DNA from: Anthracocystis setariae
Taxonomy: Eukaryota > Basidiomycota > Ustilaginomycetes > Ustilaginales > Ustilaginaceae
Reading direction: 5' to 3'
Length of the DNA: 64,000 bases
Assembly (NCBI GenBank): GCA_928724745.1
Contig: CAKMXJ010000002.1
Location: 1,426,001 to 1,490,000 of the forward strand
The notes below the pieces were generated by a model. It had not been told where the DNA came from. It did not search any database and was given only the letters and a program-made list of their open reading frames with translations. A program made the translations under genes and the position numbers. This document shows positions 62,488-64,000 of this stretch, piece after piece (the stretch's first letter is position 1; each line of letters starts with the position of its first letter).

Positions 62488-64000
62488 ATGACTAGCCAGC
62501 TGTGCTTGGGTTGTTCCTCCACCATTCCACCTAACGTCAAACCGTCGTCCATATTCATCCACTCCTGCTGCTCGCGACCGGTTTGCGCCACATGTCTGGC
62601 TCAGAACCCGAGGCTTGCCACATTCTGTCCGATCTGCGAGGATGCAAGTGCAGCGTTTCGGATGGGTCCAAGACACGACGTTACTAGAGTAGGCCAGATT
62701 GTCTTTGATGCCGAAGTTGCATTGAGCAGGGAAGACCATGGACAGCCCCCACCGGCATATAGCGAAGTTGTAGGGAAGCAGAATGAACCGAAGGTGGGAG
62801 CTGGAGCTTTTGCATTGGGGGGTGACGGTAGTGAGGACGAAGAAGACGAAGCGCGGGGTGGAAAGACTAGATCCAACGGCAAGACGAGACAAGCCGGTCC
62901 CACTTTACTCAACAGACAACCATCCAAGACTTCAGCTGGTGCCGAGATCGACATGACCGCATCGTTGAGAGCTGCATCTTCAACCGCCGCCCATCAATCC
63001 AACCAAAGTGATCCTCCCGCATCCTTCGATTCCTCTAGGCACAAAGTCAATCCGCACGAGAGCCCTCCCACCACCTCCACCGCTGCTACTGCCGGGCCTT
63101 CATGCTCACGTCCCGGCGACGGCCAAACTCGCCAATACTTCCTGCGCAAAACAGACACAATTCAATCGCTCTCCATCCGCTTTTCAGTCACCGCTCATGA
63201 GCTCGTCCTGCTCAATTCGTTGCCGCGCTCCATATTGTCCACCTCACCGCATCTGCTCCACACGCGATCGTTCATCCTCATCCCTGCCCACGCCGTCGAA
63301 GCCCAACTCGCCACCAATCCGGACCTACTCCAATCGCTCGAAGGCCCACCCCAAAAGTCGGCCCAACAGAAGACAGTGGCGGCGCGACGAACAGCCGAAG
63401 CGAAATTCCGTGCAACTCTCGCCACCGGCGCCAAGGTGGGCGAGACGCCAGCGGACGAAAAGGCAGCAAGGGCATATATCGGTATTGCGGAGGACGAGTT
63501 CCGGATGGTCGATTTCGGTGAGGGAACGGACGAGTTGGGTCTGCCGAGACCGTATGAGGAGGATGCCGGCGAGGAGATGGAGGATACGCAGCGCGATACT
63601 GCGAGGAGGGCGAGGTTCGAAGCTATATTGAAACACGCTTTGGCCAAGTGGGAGATGGATTCGGATTGGGAGCGAAGCCAACGTGCGAACGGCATCGACC
63701 CGTCAACCGTATCCAAGCCCATAGCATCGACGTCGGCAACATCATCAACAGTGAGATCGGAAAAGCCCAAGGTGTCGAGCAACAAGGTTAGCAAGTGGTT
63801 CTCGCGCGCACTCAACGCCGAACCTCCCACACCGACTGGCAACCAAGGAGATCGAGGTGAGCATGCATCCTCTTCGTCCCCACGTCATGTCGTAGCGCTG
63901 TCGAGCTCAGTGAAACTTCCGACTCAGCTTTCACAGACGTTTTCGGCACACAAGGGCCCCGTCAACGTAGCGCGGTATAACTCTTTGGGTCGATACATCC
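62488..64000 (+). CDS. Cys-rich finger - LysM protein running into a Morg1-like WD40 repeat (partial, cut by window edge)
   Basis: The ATG at 62488 opens a frame with no stop to the window end (at least 504 codons). The N-terminus has paired Cys suited to zinc binding: C6/C9, C27/C28, C33/C36, C47/C50. A PPPAY motif sits near 88-91. A LysM domain covers about 217-266: YFLRKTDTIQSLSIRFSVTA, then HELVLLNSLPRSI and SFILIP. It is like the intracellular LysM proteins, since there is no signal peptide. A coiled, acidic region follows. From about residue 478 the sequence KLPTQLSQTFSAHKGPVNVA + RYNSLGRYI matches the start of a WDR83/Morg1-type WD40 protein. A possible 54-base intron (63857-63910, GTGAGC...CTCAG) is in phase and would remove 18 codons before this. 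Whether LysM and WD40 parts are one protein or two overlapping genes cannot be settled here. Confidence 0.7.
   Translation, partial: MTSQLCLGCSSTIPPNVKPSSIFIHSCCSRPVCATCLAQNPRLATFCPICEDASAAFRMGPRHDVTRVGQIVFDAEVALSREDHGQPPPAYSEVVGKQNEPKVGAGAFALGGDGSEDEEDEARGGKTRSNGKTRQAGPTLLNRQPSKTSAGAEIDMTASLRAASSTAAHQSNQSDPPASFDSSRHKVNPHESPPTTSTAATAGPSCSRPGDGQTRQYFLRKTDTIQSLSIRFSVTAHELVLLNSLPRSILSTSPHLLHTRSFILIPAHAVEAQLATNPDLLQSLEGPPQKSAQQKTVAARRTAEAKFRATLATGAKVGETPADEKAARAYIGIAEDEFRMVDFGEGTDELGLPRPYEEDAGEEMEDTQRDTARRARFEAILKHALAKWEMDSDWERSQRANGIDPSTVSKPIASTSATSSTVRSEKPKVSSNKVSKWFSRALNAEPPTPTGNQGDRGEHASSSSPRHVVALSSSVKLPTQLSQTFSAHKGPVNVARYNSLGRYI

Noticed and set aside
1..64000. tRNA, rRNA, snRNA, CRISPR array, transposase or reverse transcriptase genes
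   Set aside because: I looked for T-loop GTTCGA-type cores in context, regular spacer-repeat arrays and mobile-element protein motifs and saw none that held up; a covariance-model scan would be needed to exclude small RNAs.

Overview
This window looks like nuclear chromosomal DNA of a smut-type basidiomycete (Ustilaginomycotina, probably the Ustilago/Sporisorium/Pseudozyma group). The evidence is a GC content just above 50%, many genes with no intron or only a few short ones, GTAAGT/GTGAGT-type donors, long serine-rich disordered tails, and a full set of fungal housekeeping genes. No prokaryotic operon structure, virus, CRISPR array, rRNA or tRNA was seen. Species assignment is inference from style, not from a marker gene.

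Layout. 0.35-3.8 kb: a mitochondrial carrier (+, probably NAD+ type) converges on a Sur1/Csh1-type MIPC synthase catalytic subunit (-). 6.6-18.5 kb: one giant Rim15/Cek1-like PAS-kinase-receiver gene (-). 18.5-23.5 kb: repeat-rich, gene-poor DNA with one uncertain Ser-rich ORF. 23.6-25.8 kb: an L-rhamnose mutarotase-like gene (+) converges on COQ1 (-). 26.7-28.1 kb: a spliced gene (+) in which mitochondrial ribosomal protein bL9m and a BolA domain share one reading frame. 28.8-36.4 kb: RAM2 (-), HSBP1 (+, 3 exons), a possible small secreted peptide (-), an Irs4/Tax4-type EH protein (-), a Tlg1/syntaxin-6 SNARE (-, 3 exons) and a possible Mediator Med9 (+). 36.6-44.7 kb: MTR4 (-), UMP1 (+, 3 exons) and a Zn2Cys6 transcription factor (-). 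44.7-50.4 kb: about 5.7 kb with no convincing gene. 50.4-62 kb: GPN1/NPA3 (-, 3 exons), a SUN-domain protein (+), QCR2 (-), SUR2 (+) and SDS22 (+). From 62.5 kb to the right edge: an open gene with a Cys-rich finger, a LysM domain and the start of a Morg1-like WD40 repeat.

The genes are mostly unlinked housekeeping functions, not a pathway cluster. Some share themes: mitochondria (carrier, COQ1, bL9m-BolA, QCR2), complex sphingolipid synthesis (SUR1-like, SUR2), nutrient/cell-cycle signalling (Rim15-like, SDS22), prenylation (RAM2, plus COQ1 for the ubiquinone side chain), and nuclear RNA and polymerase functions (MTR4, GPN1, possible Med9).

The most interesting observations are the bL9m-BolA fusion, its internal RGY-A-T-S presequence-like site and a possible in-frame extra 3' exon; the LysM/WD40 fusion candidate at the right edge; and a possible small secreted peptide at 31.0-31.3 kb. 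Several apparent starts of long open frames are not ATG (for example TTG at 18195 and 3827), so starts were re-chosen from the sequence.
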